DNA of 64,000 bases from FEN-1219 sp963810755 (GTDB lineage: Bacteria; Pseudomonadota; Gammaproteobacteria; Steroidobacterales; Rariloculaceae). The notes beneath the pieces were generated by a model. The model worked only from the letters and a program-made list of their open reading frames with translations. It had not been told where the DNA came from and searched no databases. The position numbers and the translations under genes were made by a program. Positions 37,859-47,984 of this stretch are shown piece after piece (the first letter of the stretch is position 1; every line of letters starts with the position of its first letter). Where the stretch lies: the NCBI GenBank assembly GCA_963810755.1, contig CAWEOP010000009.1, positions 1,240,001-1,304,000 on the forward strand, given 5' to 3'.

Positions 37859-38791
37859 ATGTCGATCGAGTTCCATCGCCGCATGCTGGCGGATCGCTTC
37901 CGGCACGACGCGTTTCGCGCCGCGCTCGCACGCGTGCTTCATCCGGGCAGCAGCACGGTGGCGGACATCGGCGCGGGGACCGGCGTGCTCGCGTTCTTCG
38001 CGCGCGAGCTCGGCGCGCGCGAGGTGTGGCTCTACGAGCCCGGACCCGCGCTCGCGCTCGCGGAGGTCGTCGCGGCGCGCAACGGCATCGAGCACTTGAA
38101 CTTCGTGCCGGCGCGCTCGCTCGACGTGCCGTACCCGCCGCTGGTCGACGTGGTCGTGGCGGAGGTGCTCGGCAACTTCGCCTACGAAGAGGGCGTGCTC
38201 GAGACGTTGCGCGACGCGCAGCGTTTTCTCACGCCGGGCGGCACGCTGATCCCGCACTCGATCGTGCAATGGGCCGCACCGGTAACCGCGGACCGCTTCG
38301 AGCGCGACTTCCGCAGCTGGCGCGGCGTCGGGCACGGCCTCGACTGGTCCGACGCCGAGCACGTCACGCGCAACAACATGTACGTGTTCGAGATCCAGCC
38401 GAAGGACCTACTGGCCGACGCGCCGCCAGCGTCATGGGACACGCTCGAATTCGGCGGCGCGATTGACAGCCGGCGCGCCGGGAGCGTCGCGTGGACGCTC
38501 GCATCCGACGCGACGATCTTCGCGTTCGCGCTCTGGTGGGAATGCACGCTCGTGCCGGGCGTCGTGCTCTCGACGAGCCCGTTCGGCGAGCGCACGCATT
38601 GGGACCAGATTTATCTGCCGGTGCTCGAGCCGCTGATCGGCCGAGCGGGCGACGAGGTGTCGCTCGCGATCTCGAGCGAGACGGGCGGCGACGAGAGCGG
38701 CATCGACGTTCGCTGGACGGTGGAGCAGCACCGCGGCGGCGCGACGATCTCGCAGCAAGCGCTCGACATCGGCCAGGGCTTCCTCGGCTGA
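37859..38791 (+). CDS. PRMT-like SAM-dependent methyltransferase
   Basis: 310 residues. The SAM site VADIGAGTGVLAFFARELGA (about 36-55) is followed by the acidic VWLYEPG. The double-E region reads VVVAEVLGNFAYEEGVLE, and the THW loop is present as FGERTHWDQIYLPV near residue 245, both being signatures of protein arginine methyltransferases. After the Rossmann part comes the beta-barrel part (TWLIP-like GGTLIPHSIVQWAAPV). PRMTs are uncommon in bacteria and their targets are mostly unknown; small-molecule methylation is an alternative. ATG at 37859, with no strong ribosome site. The gene is alone between the tannase gene (divergent) and the GntR region. Confidence 0.75.
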   Translation: MSIEFHRRMLADRFRHDAFRAALARVLHPGSSTVADIGAGTGVLAFFARELGAREVWLYEPGPALALAEVVAARNGIEHLNFVPARSLDVPYPPLVDVVVAEVLGNFAYEEGVLETLRDAQRFLTPGGTLIPHSIVQWAAPVTADRFERDFRSWRGVGHGLDWSDAEHVTRNNMYVFEIQPKDLLADAPPASWDTLEFGGAIDSRRAGSVAWTLASDATIFAFALWWECTLVPGVVLSTSPFGERTHWDQIYLPVLEPLIGRAGDEVSLAISSETGGDESGIDVRWTVEQHRGGATISQQALDIGQGFLG

Positions 38792-38885
38792 GCTGCGCGC
38801 GGGCCCCACGTGCGTGTGAAGCGCGCAGCTGATCTCCGCTTTCGACGCGAAGTCGCCATCTACCCGGAAGATCAAGGTGCTTGAC

Positions 38886-38918
38886 TGTACTAGTTAATTG
38901 TACTATTGTCCTAGTACA
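38886..38918. promoter_or_regulatory. Palindromic operator-like site before the GntR gene
   Basis: TGTACTAG (38886-38893) and CTAGTACA (38911-38918) form a perfect 8-bp inverted repeat with a 17-base AT-rich spacer that contains a further TGTACTA copy. It lies right in front of the YtrA-type GntR gene. Regulators of this type commonly repress their own operon from such TAC-rich palindromes, so an autoregulatory operator is likely. Confidence 0.6.
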
Positions 38919-39324
38919 CTTTTCCTTGAGTTACCAGTCCTGACCGCGACGATAGCGATCAAGCTCGAATACCACTCCGGCATCCCCGTCTACAAGCAAA
39001 TGACGGACGCGATTATCGCGGCTGTGCGGTCAGGCGAACTGCGGGTGGGAGAAAAATTGCCGCCCATTCGCAAATTGTCCGAGCAACTGAACATCAACCC
39101 GAATACGACGGCAAGGGTTTACCGGGAGCTCGAGCTAAAGGGTGTTCTCGAAAGCAAAGCCGGCTCCGGCTGCTTCGTCCTGCCGCAGCAACCCCAGGTA
39201 CTTTCCGCGAAAGAGAAAGAAGCCAAGTTGCAGGATCTATTGGAGAAGATCACCAAGGAAGCCCAGAGCTTCCATATCACGAACGAGAGCTGTGAGGCAT
39301 CTAGTCAAGAGGATCAAACCATGA
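38898..39324 (+). pseudogene. GntR family regulator, YtrA subfamily, with a frameshift near its end
   Basis: The winged-helix domain is complete: GIPVYKQMTDAIIAAVRSGEL, GEKLPPIRKLSEQLNINPNTTARVYRELE, GVLESKAGSGCFVL. The start is uncertain (TTG at 38898 lies inside the palindrome; CTG at 38940 is closer to the usual start). In the frame as given, there is no stop and the regulator runs into the next protein. Removing one base near 39288 gives an end AVRHLVKRIKP with a TGA at 39322-39324 that overlaps the ATG of the membrane gene (ATGA), the normal layout for such pairs. So I read it as two coupled genes with one extra base, not as a true fusion. Confidence 0.65.
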
Positions 39325-40234
39325 CTCGGCTAAGAACAAGTCTGCAGATTTTCCACCAATCGATGCTCGTGATCGCGAAACACAAAAAGCTGTTGCTGTT
39401 TCCTCTCCTGCACATCACCGGTGGCATCGTCGTGGTGGCGTTTTTTCTCATCGCCGTGATCGCCGGCATGCCTGAATTCGCGATGCCGGCGATTTTCGAT
39501 CGATTGAAGTATTACGGAGAAAACGGGTACCCGACGGGGCTTGCCGTCGCTTTCTACCTCGCGATCATGTTCGTAATGACCTTCATGAACGTGGCCTTCT
39601 ACAGCGAAATTCTGCACGCCTTCAACGGCGGAAGAGTCTCACTCACCAGAGGCATCACGTTCGCCGCATCGAAACTGCAAGCGATAGCAGTGTGGTCTTT
39701 GTTGAGCGGTATTGTGGGCGGCTTGATTCGCCAGCTGGAAGAATCCGTTGGCGGCGTGGGCAGATGGATACTCGCCTTGATCGGCATTTCCTGGAGCATA
39801 GCCAGCGTGTTTGCCGTACCCGTGATCATCCGGGAAGAGAAACAGTCAAACCCTGCTGTCTTTCTCAGGCTCTCCGGCAGCCTGGTCAAGAAGACCTGGG
39901 GCGAGAGCGTTCTGGGAATGATGGGCATCGGCACGCTGAGCCTCCTTGCGATCGCCGGTACGTTTCTCATAGGCACTCTGTTTACCTTTTCAGCGGTGTC
40001 ACTTTCTTCGAGGACTATTTTGGGCCTTACATGGTGATGGGATTTACCACAACGGCCCTGTTATGCCTCGCAATAGCTTATCTGTCTGCGCTGCTGAATG
40101 ACGTCTACGTGTGCGGTTTGTACATTTACGCCGCAGAAGGCGTGGTACCGGAAGAATTTGACGAAGGCCTTTTCGCAAAGGCATGGAACGTCAAGGCAGA
40201 TGGCCGAGGAAGCTCCGCGAAGCACCCCGGATAG
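39321..40234 (+). pseudogene. Polytopic membrane protein, DUF6159-like, with one frameshift
   Basis: About 303 residues when read across a frame change near 39990, where a T-run appears one base short; the restored passage is FFSGVTFFEDYFGP. It has six hydrophobic segments, an N-terminal MTRLRTSLQIFHQSMLVIAKHKKLLLFPLL-type start, IREEKQSNPAVFLRLSGSLVKKTWGESV in the middle, and a C-terminal VYVCGLYIYAAEGVVPEEFDEG, all as in DUF6159 proteins. Function unknown. The pair with a YtrA-type regulator suggests a membrane-stress or export role. GC content here is visibly lower than in the rest of the window, which fits horizontal acquisition. Confidence 0.6.
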
Positions 40235-40365
40235 GGCGCGGGACTCTTCGCGATGGTTCGAGCCTGCCCGGGGTCGAAGGAATCCGCTTCCCATTCGCCA
40301 AAATGCGCGCCTGCGATAGACATTTAAGACATTGAAATGATTGCAGTTAACTATTAAAATACTGT

Positions 40366-41922
40366 ATGTATTACCAGCTCGCGCGGAGTCTGAAATGGAG
40401 CCCAAAAACGCACACTCGCTCACCACGCCGACGCCACTTCCACATCCCACTTCTGAAGGCTCTCGACCACCTCGAAGCCCAGATCACGGAGCTGTGGGGT
40501 CACCTCAACGCGGCAACCTACCGCTTCCTCACGCTGGTCGCTGAGTTTGATCGGATGGAGGCGTACGTTCGTCACGGACTGCCGAGCACCGCGCACTGGC
40601 TCAACTGGCAGTGCGGCATCGGCATGATTGCTGCACGCGCGAAAGTACGCGTCGCCCGCGCGCTCGAGCATCTGCCCGAGATCCGCGCCGGATTCGCGAG
40701 CGGCGAGTTTTCCTATTCGAAGGTGCGTGCGATGACCCGCGTGGCCACGCCGGCGAACGAGTCCGTGCTCGCGAGCGTCGCGCGCTACGGCACCGCATCG
40801 CACGTCGAGAAGCTCGTGCGCAAGTACCGCTGGACGCAGCAACGCGACGCGGAGAAAACCGCGCAGTCGCAGCACCTCAACCGCTCGGTTCACTATTACT
40901 TCGACGAGAACGAAACGTTCGTGCTGAGCGCACGGTTGCCGCCGGAAATCGGCGCGATCGTCGCGCAAGCACTGCAAGCTGCGGACGACCTGCTGCGCGA
41001 GTCAGAGACGCGCGACGAACGCGACGAGCTTCGACCGCACGTCAACGTCAACCAGTGGGCGTGGTCGCGAGCCAGCACGCCGCACACTGCGAGCCGAGCC
41101 GACGCGCTGCGCATCGTGGCCGAAGCATTCCTCGCGATGCGGTCCGAGGAAACCGAGTCGATCTCGAGCGCCGACCGATTCCAAGTCGTCGTGCACGTCG
41201 ATCACGCCGTGCTCACGCAAGACATCAAAGCGAGCGACCGCGAGCCGCACCGCGCAGAGCTCGACCGCGGTCCGGCGCTCGCGCTCGCGACGGTGCGTCG
41301 CTTGGGGTGCGACGGCACGGTCGTCGGAATTGTCGAAGGACACGACGGCGAGCCGCTCGACATTGGCCGCAAGACGCGCAGCATTCCGCCCGCGATCAAG
41401 CGTGCGCTCCGCGCGCGGGACGGCGGCTGCCGGTTTCCCGGCTGCGACCGCACGCGCTTCTGCGATGGCCACCACGTGAAGCATTGGGCGGACGGCGGCG
41501 AGACGAAGCTCGGTAACCTCGTGACGCTCTGCAGCTTCCACCACACTCTTGTGCACGAGGGCGGATTCGGCGTCGGGATCACCGACGACGGCGTGTTCGT
41601 GTTCACGCGGCCGGATGGCAAGCCGATACCCCCGGCCGGCTCCGTTCGTAAAACCGGCGAACACGACGAACGATTCCGCGGAATCGTCGCGGCTGCGCCC
41701 CCGATGGGCGACGCCGGACTCGATGCGTTCGAAGCCACGATTCGATCCCACATCCATCAACTGAATCCCGATCCCGGCCTCAAGATCGACGCACACACGA
41801 GCCGCTGCAAATGGCTCGGCGAGCGCTTGGACTACAACACCGCCATCGAAGGAATGCAGTTCCGCGAGGCAGCAGCAACGCTGGCGCGAACGGCGGCAGA
41901 GCGGTTAGCCGCCCCAAGCTGA
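40366..41922 (+). CDS. DUF222 / HNH endonuclease domain protein
   Basis: 518 residues in the frame from 40366. The DUF222 helical domain runs from LLKALDHLEAQITELWGHLNAATYRFLTLVAEFDR to about residue 300. The HNH nuclease is at the C-terminal side: CRFPGCDRTRFCDGHHVKHWADGG, then NLVTLCSFHHTLVHEGG, with the Cys pairs for zinc and the catalytic His. The N-terminal 34 residues look non-coding in this frame. An ATG at 40395 with GGAG upstream gives a normal start (MEPKNAHSLTT) if one extra C near 40450 is removed. Proteins like this are abundant in actinobacteria and scattered elsewhere; some travel with mobile DNA. Cellular role is unknown. Confidence 0.78.
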   Translation: MYYQLARSLKWSPKTHTRSPRRRHFHIPLLKALDHLEAQITELWGHLNAATYRFLTLVAEFDRMEAYVRHGLPSTAHWLNWQCGIGMIAARAKVRVARALEHLPEIRAGFASGEFSYSKVRAMTRVATPANESVLASVARYGTASHVEKLVRKYRWTQQRDAEKTAQSQHLNRSVHYYFDENETFVLSARLPPEIGAIVAQALQAADDLLRESETRDERDELRPHVNVNQWAWSRASTPHTASRADALRIVAEAFLAMRSEETESISSADRFQVVVHVDHAVLTQDIKASDREPHRAELDRGPALALATVRRLGCDGTVVGIVEGHDGEPLDIGRKTRSIPPAIKRALRARDGGCRFPGCDRTRFCDGHHVKHWADGGETKLGNLVTLCSFHHTLVHEGGFGVGITDDGVFVFTRPDGKPIPPAGSVRKTGEHDERFRGIVAAAPPMGDAGLDAFEATIRSHIHQLNPDPGLKIDAHTSRCKWLGERLDYNTAIEGMQFREAAATLARTAAERLAAPS

Positions 41923-41981
41923 GATCCGACGTAGGGAATCGCCGTCCCCGGTCGTCGAAAGAGATATACCGGGAGAGCTCC

Positions 41982-43079
41982 ATGAACATGGTTACGCGCG
42001 CCGCCCTACCGTTGCCCCTGCTTCTGTTGCTGGCGGCCACCGCCGCGGCGGCGCCGAAATACGATCACTACGTTCGGCTAACGCCCGAGAACTCGGCGAT
42101 CGGCAACTTCCCCGCGGAGAAAGCGCCGATCCTCACGATCAAGTCCGGAGACACTGTGCGGTTCGACACGGGCGGCGGCGCGGGTTGGAACCGCGGCAAG
42201 GTCGACCCGAACACGTGGCTCGCGGAAAACGGCGTGCCGATCACCTCCGACTTCCCGGCTTTGCAGGAAACGATCGAGGTGCTCGCCAAAGCGAAGCGCT
42301 ACGAAGGTATCGAAGGCGGACACCTGCTCGTGGGCCCGGTGGCGATCGAAGGCGCGATGCCCGGCGACTCGATCGAGGTGCGCGTGCGCTCGGTCGTGCC
42401 GCGCATTCCGTACGGCACGACGGGACGCACGCCGGGCCGCGGCCTCAAGCAGATCGAGGGCGAGCGGCCGCCCGCGAAAGTCATCGTCATGGATTTGAAG
42501 CGCGAGGTCGCGCTGTTCGGGCCCGGCGTTGAAGTGCCGCTCGGTCCGTTCATGGGCGTCATGGGTTTGCTGCCTCCGGACTCGGACGGTCCGAATCGAC
42601 GCAGCGGCCCGCCGGGTCTTTTCGCCGGCAATCTCGATCTCAAGGAGCTCGTGGACGGCAGCACTCTTTATATTCCGGTGTTCCATCCCGGCGGCCTGTT
42701 CTACACGGGCGACGCGCACGCGGCGCAAGGCGACGGCGAGATCAGCGGCACTGCAATCGAGACCGCGAACACCGCGATCCTGCAGTTCGTCCTGCACAAG
42801 GGCAAGACGCTCACCGCGCCGCGCGCGGAGACGCCGACGCACTACATCGCGATCGGCCTCGATCCCGATCTCGACGGTGCGATGCAGATGGCCTACGACC
42901 AGACCGTCGAGTGGCTCGCGGAGCTCAAGGGCTTCGACGCGGCCACGACCACCCCGTTCGCGAGCATCGGCATCGACTATCGAATCACGCAGATCGTCGA
43001 CGGCACCAAGGGCGTGCACGCGATGATTCCGAAGGCGTACTTCATCAACGACAAGCACGACTATTGGTACAAGCCGTGA
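41982..43079 (+). CDS. Acetamidase/formamidase family protein, exported
   Basis: 365 residues from the ATG at 41982, with GGGAG upstream and a signal peptide (LPLPLLLLLAATAAAA). The family marks are clear: EGGHLLVGPVAIEGAMPGD near 105, the conserved GDAHAAQGDGEISGTAIE near 245, and a C-terminal MIPKAYF. FmdA enzymes hydrolyse formamide and short amides in the cytoplasm; this one carries an export signal, so it acts in the periplasm and may have a different amide substrate. The frame is open upstream to 41811, inside the HNH gene, and is not used. It adds to the four amidase-signature genes of the window. Confidence 0.83.
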   Translation: MNMVTRAALPLPLLLLLAATAAAAPKYDHYVRLTPENSAIGNFPAEKAPILTIKSGDTVRFDTGGGAGWNRGKVDPNTWLAENGVPITSDFPALQETIEVLAKAKRYEGIEGGHLLVGPVAIEGAMPGDSIEVRVRSVVPRIPYGTTGRTPGRGLKQIEGERPPAKVIVMDLKREVALFGPGVEVPLGPFMGVMGLLPPDSDGPNRRSGPPGLFAGNLDLKELVDGSTLYIPVFHPGGLFYTGDAHAAQGDGEISGTAIETANTAILQFVLHKGKTLTAPRAETPTHYIAIGLDPDLDGAMQMAYDQTVEWLAELKGFDAATTTPFASIGIDYRITQIVDGTKGVHAMIPKAYFINDKHDYWYKP

Positions 43080-43352
43080 CCGACAGCGCGGCGGGCTGCC
43101 CGCGGCGCTCTCGCGCGCAGCGGATGAATAACTTTCATCCGACTGAGTAGCTAACGCTCACCCGTCTTTTCCGCGCAAAGATTCCTCGCCGCATCAACGA
43201 CGTGCGTGCGCCTAACGCCGCGCGTGCGCGTTGCCGGCTTCGCTGTTTTCGCGGCCGGGATCTCCGAGCACCGATCTCCACGTGCTAGTCTTTTTTTGGG
43301 GGGCGGATTTGTATCCGCCATTGGCTTGCTTAGTGCGATCTTGGAGACGCGC

Positions 43353-43700
43353 ATGGACAACCGCGGACGGATTGGTCTGGCCTATGGATTCCTCGTTCTG
43401 ACCCTGACGGTGGCGGTCGCCACGTTTTCCGCACCGTCGTTCGCGCAGGAGCAAGAGCAGGGCCAATCTCAAGGACAAGGCCAAGCGCGCGTCATCAACG
43501 ACGTCGAGATCTGGAAGCTGATCATCCGCGACTCGATCGCGTCGTATCCGCACAGCTGCCCGTGCCCGTACAGCCCGAATCGCGCCGGCCGCGCGTGCGG
43601 GCCCCGATCCGTATACAGCCGCCTGAACGGTTCGCTCATTTGTTATCCGACCGACATCCCGGAAGGCGAAGTCGCGCGCTATCGCGAGCGAATGCAGTAA
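43353..43700 (+). CDS. Small secreted protein with a conserved Cys cluster
   Basis: 115 residues from the ATG at 43353. A signal peptide (VLTLTVAVATFSAPSFA) is followed by a Gln-rich stretch (EQEQGQSQGQGQ), then the conserved part SIASYPHSCPCPYSPNRAGRACGPRSVYSR and ICYPTDIPEGEVARY. The pattern SYPxxCPCPY...GRxCG..SxYSR...CYP recurs in small bacterial proteins that I recall only as hypothetical. The four or more cysteines suggest disulfides or metal binding. Frame open upstream to 43206 but with no support. It is convergent with the RND pump gene. Confidence 0.7.
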   Translation: MDNRGRIGLAYGFLVLTLTVAVATFSAPSFAQEQEQGQSQGQGQARVINDVEIWKLIIRDSIASYPHSCPCPYSPNRAGRACGPRSVYSRLNGSLICYPTDIPEGEVARYRERMQ

Positions 43701-43721
43701 GCGCTGACGCGTCTCCCCGGC

Positions 43722-46700
43722 TCACGGGGTACCGGACACCGGCGGTCCGAACGCAAGCGCGTCGGACTCCCCATCTCGAGCAACGGTCGACACCAGTTCG
43801 GACGTGCGTGCGCGTCCATGGATCAACGCGTACATCGCGGGGATCACGAATAGCGTCAGCGCACCGCCGCAGACGAGACCGCCGATCACCGCAATACCCA
43901 TCGACATACGGCTTTCGGCGCCCGCACCGAGCGCGAGCGCGATCGGCAGCGTGCCGAGGATCGTCGCGAGCGTCGTCATCAGGATTGGGCGCAAGCGCGC
44001 GGCGGCGGCTTCTTGCACCGCGGCGAGCGCGCTCGGTGCGCCGGCCGCGCGGCGTTGGTTCGCGAACTCCACGATCAGAATTCCGTTCTTCGCCACCAAG
44101 CCGACCAACATGATGAGCCCGATCTGCGAAAAGATGTTGAGCGTCTGGCCGAAGTACCACAGCGCGAGCAGCGCGCCCGCGAGCGCGAGCGGCACGGTCA
44201 GCAGAATCACGAGCGGGTCGACGAAGCTCTCGAACTGCGCCGCAAGCACGAGATAGATCAGCACGAGCGCGAGCACGAGCACCCAACCGAGCGACGATGA
44301 GCTCTCCAGAAAATCGCGCGCCGAGCCCGTGAGCGTCGTCGTGAAGCGCTCGTCGAGCGTAGTCGCGCGCGACGGCTTCGAACGCCGCGATGCCCTCACT
44401 CAGGCTTCTCCCGGGCGCGAGCGTGCCCGACACCGTCGCGGCCGCGTAGCGGTTGTAGCGCAACAGCTCGGGCGGCGAGCTCGACTCGCTGAGCGAGATC
44501 AAGTTGTCGAGGCTCACCATTTGGCTGCCGTCCATCGTGCGCACGGTGAGGTTGCCGAGGTCGTCGGGGCGCGAGCGCAGGTCGCGCGTCAGCTGGCCGA
44601 TCACGTCGTATTGCTTTCCGTTGTAGACGAAGTGGCCGAAACGCTGGCCGCTCATCCCGGCCTGCACGGTCTGCGCGATGTCGCGCGTGCTGACGCCGAG
44701 CGCTTGCGCCTTCTCGCGCGCGAGGCTCACGCGAACTTCGGGGCTCGAGAACACCAGGTCGCTGTCGACGAACGTGAACACGGGGCTCTCTTGCGCCTTC
44801 GCCACGAACACGGGCAGCACCTCGTGCAGCATGTCGAGCGTCGGCGCCTGAAGCACGAACTCGACCCCGCTCGACTGCGAGCGCCGCTCGCCCATGCTCG
44901 CTTCCTGCGTCACGTTCACGCGCGCCGCCGTGAACTCGCGCGCGAGGCTGCGCAAATCCGCCGCGATCTCCTGCTGCGAGCGCGTGCGCTCACTCTTCTC
45001 GCCGAGGAACAGCCGCACGAAGCCGTTGTTGACCGCGCCCGAGCCGCCGTTGCCGCCCGCGCCCGGCACTTGCGTCATCATCACGTGCGCCTCCGGCACG
45101 CGCTCGCCGGTGACCGCCGCGACCTCGTCCATGAAGCGCTGCATGTAGTCGTAGCTCACGCCTTCGGGCGCCGTCGCGCGCACCCACACGCGGCCGCGAT
45201 CCTCGAGCGGCGCGAGCTCGCGCGGCAGCGCGCCGTAGACCTGCCAGATCACGCCGCCCGACGCCGCGAGCACGAGCAACGCGATCCAGGGTCGGCGCAA
45301 GAACTCCGCGAGCGCGCCGCCGTACGACCGGTCGAGCGCCGTGAACAACGGCTCGGTCTTTCGGAACAGCCTGCCGTGCCGCTGGCGCGCCTTGAGCAGC
45401 CGCGACGTCAGCATCGGCGTGAGCGTGAGCGCGACCGCGGCCGAGATCAGCACGGCGCCCGAGATCGTCATCCCGAACTCGCGGAACAACCGCCCCGACA
45501 TGCCGGCCATGAATAAGAGCGGCAGGAACACGACCACGAGCGCGATCGTCGTGGCGACCACCGCCGTGAATACCTCGTTGGTGCCCGCGATCGCGGCCGG
45601 GATCGGCGCCTTGCCCTTCTCCACCTTCGCGTAGATGTTCTCGAGCACGACGATCGCATCGTCCACGACGAGCCCGATCGACAGCACGATGCCGAGCAGC
45701 GTGAGCGTGTTGATCGAAAAGCCCGCCGCGGACATCACACCGAACGCGCCGACGATCGACACCGGGATGGCGATCACGGGGATCAACGTGGTTCGCCACT
45801 CGCGCAGGAAAGCGAACACGACGAGCACCACCAGCACGAACGCGATCACGATCGTCTCGCTGACCTCGAGCAGCGAGCGGCGTACGTACTCGGTGTTGTC
45901 GTACGCGACGTCCACCTTGATGTCGTCGGGCACCTCGTGTTGGATCTGTGCGAGCCGGCGGCGCAGCTCGTCGACGATCTCGATCTGATTCGCGCCGGCC
46001 TGCGGCTTGAAATACAGGCCGGCGATCGGCGTCTCCCCCATCTTCAACGCGCCGCGCTCGTTCTGCGCGCCGAGCTCGGCGCGGCCCACGTCGCCGAACC
46101 GCACGACGCGGTCGCCGCTGCGCTTGATCACGAGCGCGTTGAATTCCTCGGGCGTACTCAGGCTGGAGTCGGTCTTCACCGCGAGCTCGACCGCAGTGCC
46201 CTCGATCCTGCCCGACGGCAGCTCGACGTTCTCGCGGTTCACGGCAGCGCGTACGTCGAGCGGCGAGAGACCGTACGCACGGAGCTTCTCGGCGTCGATC
46301 CAGAGCCGCATCGCGTAACGCTTCTCGGCCGGCTGGTTGACGCCCGCGATGCCGGGCACGGTCTGGAGCCGCTCGCGCAGCGTGTCGGCATAGGCGCCGA
46401 GCTCGAGCTGCGAGCGGCGGTCGCTGCTGATCGAGAGGCCGAAGATCGGCTGCGAATCCGCGTCGGACTTGTTCAGCACCGGCGAGTCCACGTCCTCGGG
46501 CAGTTGCCGCGCGATGCGCGCGACCTGGTCGCGCACGTCGCTCGCGGCGGCCTCGAGGTTCGTGTCGAGCGAGAATTCGACGGAGATCTGGCTGCCGCCT
46601 TCGCGGCTCTGCGAGCGCAGCGACGTGATGCCCGCGACCGTGTTGATCGCCGCTTCGAGCGGCTCCGTGATCTGGGCCTCGACGATCTCGGCTGCCGCGC

Positions 46701-46857
46701 CGGGATAGAACGTGCTCACCGACAGCGTCGGGGGATCGATCGCGGGGTACTCGCGCACCGGCAGGCGCGTGAGGCCGATGATCCCCGCGATCGTCGCGAG
46801 CAGCGAGACGGCGATCGTGAGCACGGGCCGCCGGATGCTGAGCTCGGGCAGCGTCAT
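43722..46857 (-). pseudogene. RND efflux pump inner-membrane protein (MexB/AcrB type), one frameshift
   Basis: Read across one frame change near 44364, this codes for about 1,044 residues, the normal RND length. The first helix is SIRRPVLTIAVSLLATIAGI; GAAAEIVEAQITEPLEAAIN marks the pore domain; the proton-relay pair is in GLVVDDAIVVLENI; the C-terminal half ends LIMLVGLVAKNGILIVEFAN and MSMGIAVIGGLVCGGALTLFVIPAMYAL. Removing one base joins EAVAR to TTLDERFTTTLTGSARDF. The adaptor gene overlaps its start by ATGA. No outer-membrane TolC gene follows. The pump would export drugs or other amphiphiles. If the frameshift is real the last five helices are lost and the pump is dead. Confidence 0.85.
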
Positions 46858-47981
46858 CGGTGCACGACGGCAGCGCTCGAGAGATCGAGCTCCACTTGCA
46901 CGGCGGCGCCGGGGCGCAGCTGCGGCAGTCCCGACGTAACGATCGTGTCGCCCGGCTCGAGTCCCGAAAGGATCTGCACGCGGCTGTCGGTGCGGATGCC
47001 GGTGACGACTTTGCGGCGGTCCACTTTGCCGTCGACGACTACGTAGACGAATGAGGTTTCGAAGTCCGGGATCAGCGCTTCGGCCGGTACCAGCAGCGCG
47101 TCCAAAGTCTCGCCGAGCGTGAGCTCGACGCTCGCGAACGCGCCCGGCAGCAACACGCCGTTGGGATTCGGGCAGAGCGCTCTGATCAAGAGCGTGCGCG
47201 TGTCCGCGTCGATCCGCGGATCGTACGCGTAGACCTCACCGACGAACTTCTGCATGCGGCCGACCACGGCGAACGCGATCGGGCTGCCCACGCGAATTCG
47301 GTCCGCGTATTTCTCGGGCACGGCGAAATCCACCTTGAGCGTGTCGACGCGCTGCAGCGTCGCAATCCGCGTGGTCGCGCCGACGAACGCGCCCTCGCTC
47401 ACGTAGCGCAACCCCGCGATGCCGTCGAACGGCGCGCGGATCTCGGTTTTCGCGATCTGCGCCTCCGTGAGCGCGATCTCGGCGCGCCGTACGTTCACTT
47501 CGTTCAGGGCGACGTCGTGAGCGTCGGGAATCACGAACCCTTGCGCGAGCAGCTCCGCGACACGCTCCTCGCGACGCTCGGCGAGCGCCACCTCGTGCGA
47601 CGCCGCGAGCCGGCGCGCCTGCAGATCGGCGTCGTTGAGCTTCACGAGCAGGTCGCCTTTGCGAACCCGCGCTCCCTCGACGAAGTTGATCGCGGTGATC
47701 TTGCCGTTCACCTCGGCTTGCAGCTCGACGCTCTCGGCCGCGAGCAGCGTGCCGGTCGACGTGACGGTCTCGGCGAGCGGCGCCGTTAGCACGACCTCCG
47801 TGGTGACTTTCACCGGCGCCGCGCCGCGCACGCGCGCCGCCGGGGCGGCGCTCGCAGCGGCGGAGGGCTTCGCGAAACTCGCGCTCGAGAAAATCTTCGG
47901 CGCGGCCAACGCGGCCAGAACGCCGACGACGAGCAGGATTCGTACGATCACGCGCCTCGGTTTGCCCGAGCGACGCAGCAC
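46854..47981 (-). CDS. RND periplasmic adaptor (membrane fusion protein)
   Basis: 375 residues from a GTG at 47981, 3 bases after the stop of the upstream amidase gene. An N-terminal helix (VIVRILLVVGVLAALAAP) anchors it. The lipoyl-like hairpin halves are seen at VELQAEVNGKITAINFVEGARVRKGDLLVKL and TEIRAPFDGIAGLRYVSEGAFV, with the coiled-coil between them. The beta-barrel (ATLQRVDTLKVDFAVPEKYADRI) and the membrane-proximal domain (FVYVVVDGKVDRRKVVTGI, ILSGLEPGDTIVTSGLPQLR) follow. It is coupled to the RND pump gene by an ATGA overlap. No TetR regulator is adjacent. Confidence 0.88.
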   Translation of the reverse strand: MLRRSGKPRRVIVRILLVVGVLAALAAPKIFSSASFAKPSAAASAAPAARVRGAAPVKVTTEVVLTAPLAETVTSTGTLLAAESVELQAEVNGKITAINFVEGARVRKGDLLVKLNDADLQARRLAASHEVALAERREERVAELLAQGFVIPDAHDVALNEVNVRRAEIALTEAQIAKTEIRAPFDGIAGLRYVSEGAFVGATTRIATLQRVDTLKVDFAVPEKYADRIRVGSPIAFAVVGRMQKFVGEVYAYDPRIDADTRTLLIRALCPNPNGVLLPGAFASVELTLGETLDALLVPAEALIPDFETSFVYVVVDGKVDRRKVVTGIRTDSRVQILSGLEPGDTIVTSGLPQLRPGAAVQVELDLSSAAVVHR

Positions 47982-47984
47982 GGC

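Noticed and set aside
38898..40037. A GntR-membrane protein fusion
   Set aside because: One extra base explains the missing stop; after correction the stop overlaps the next ATG, the normal layout for two coupled genes.
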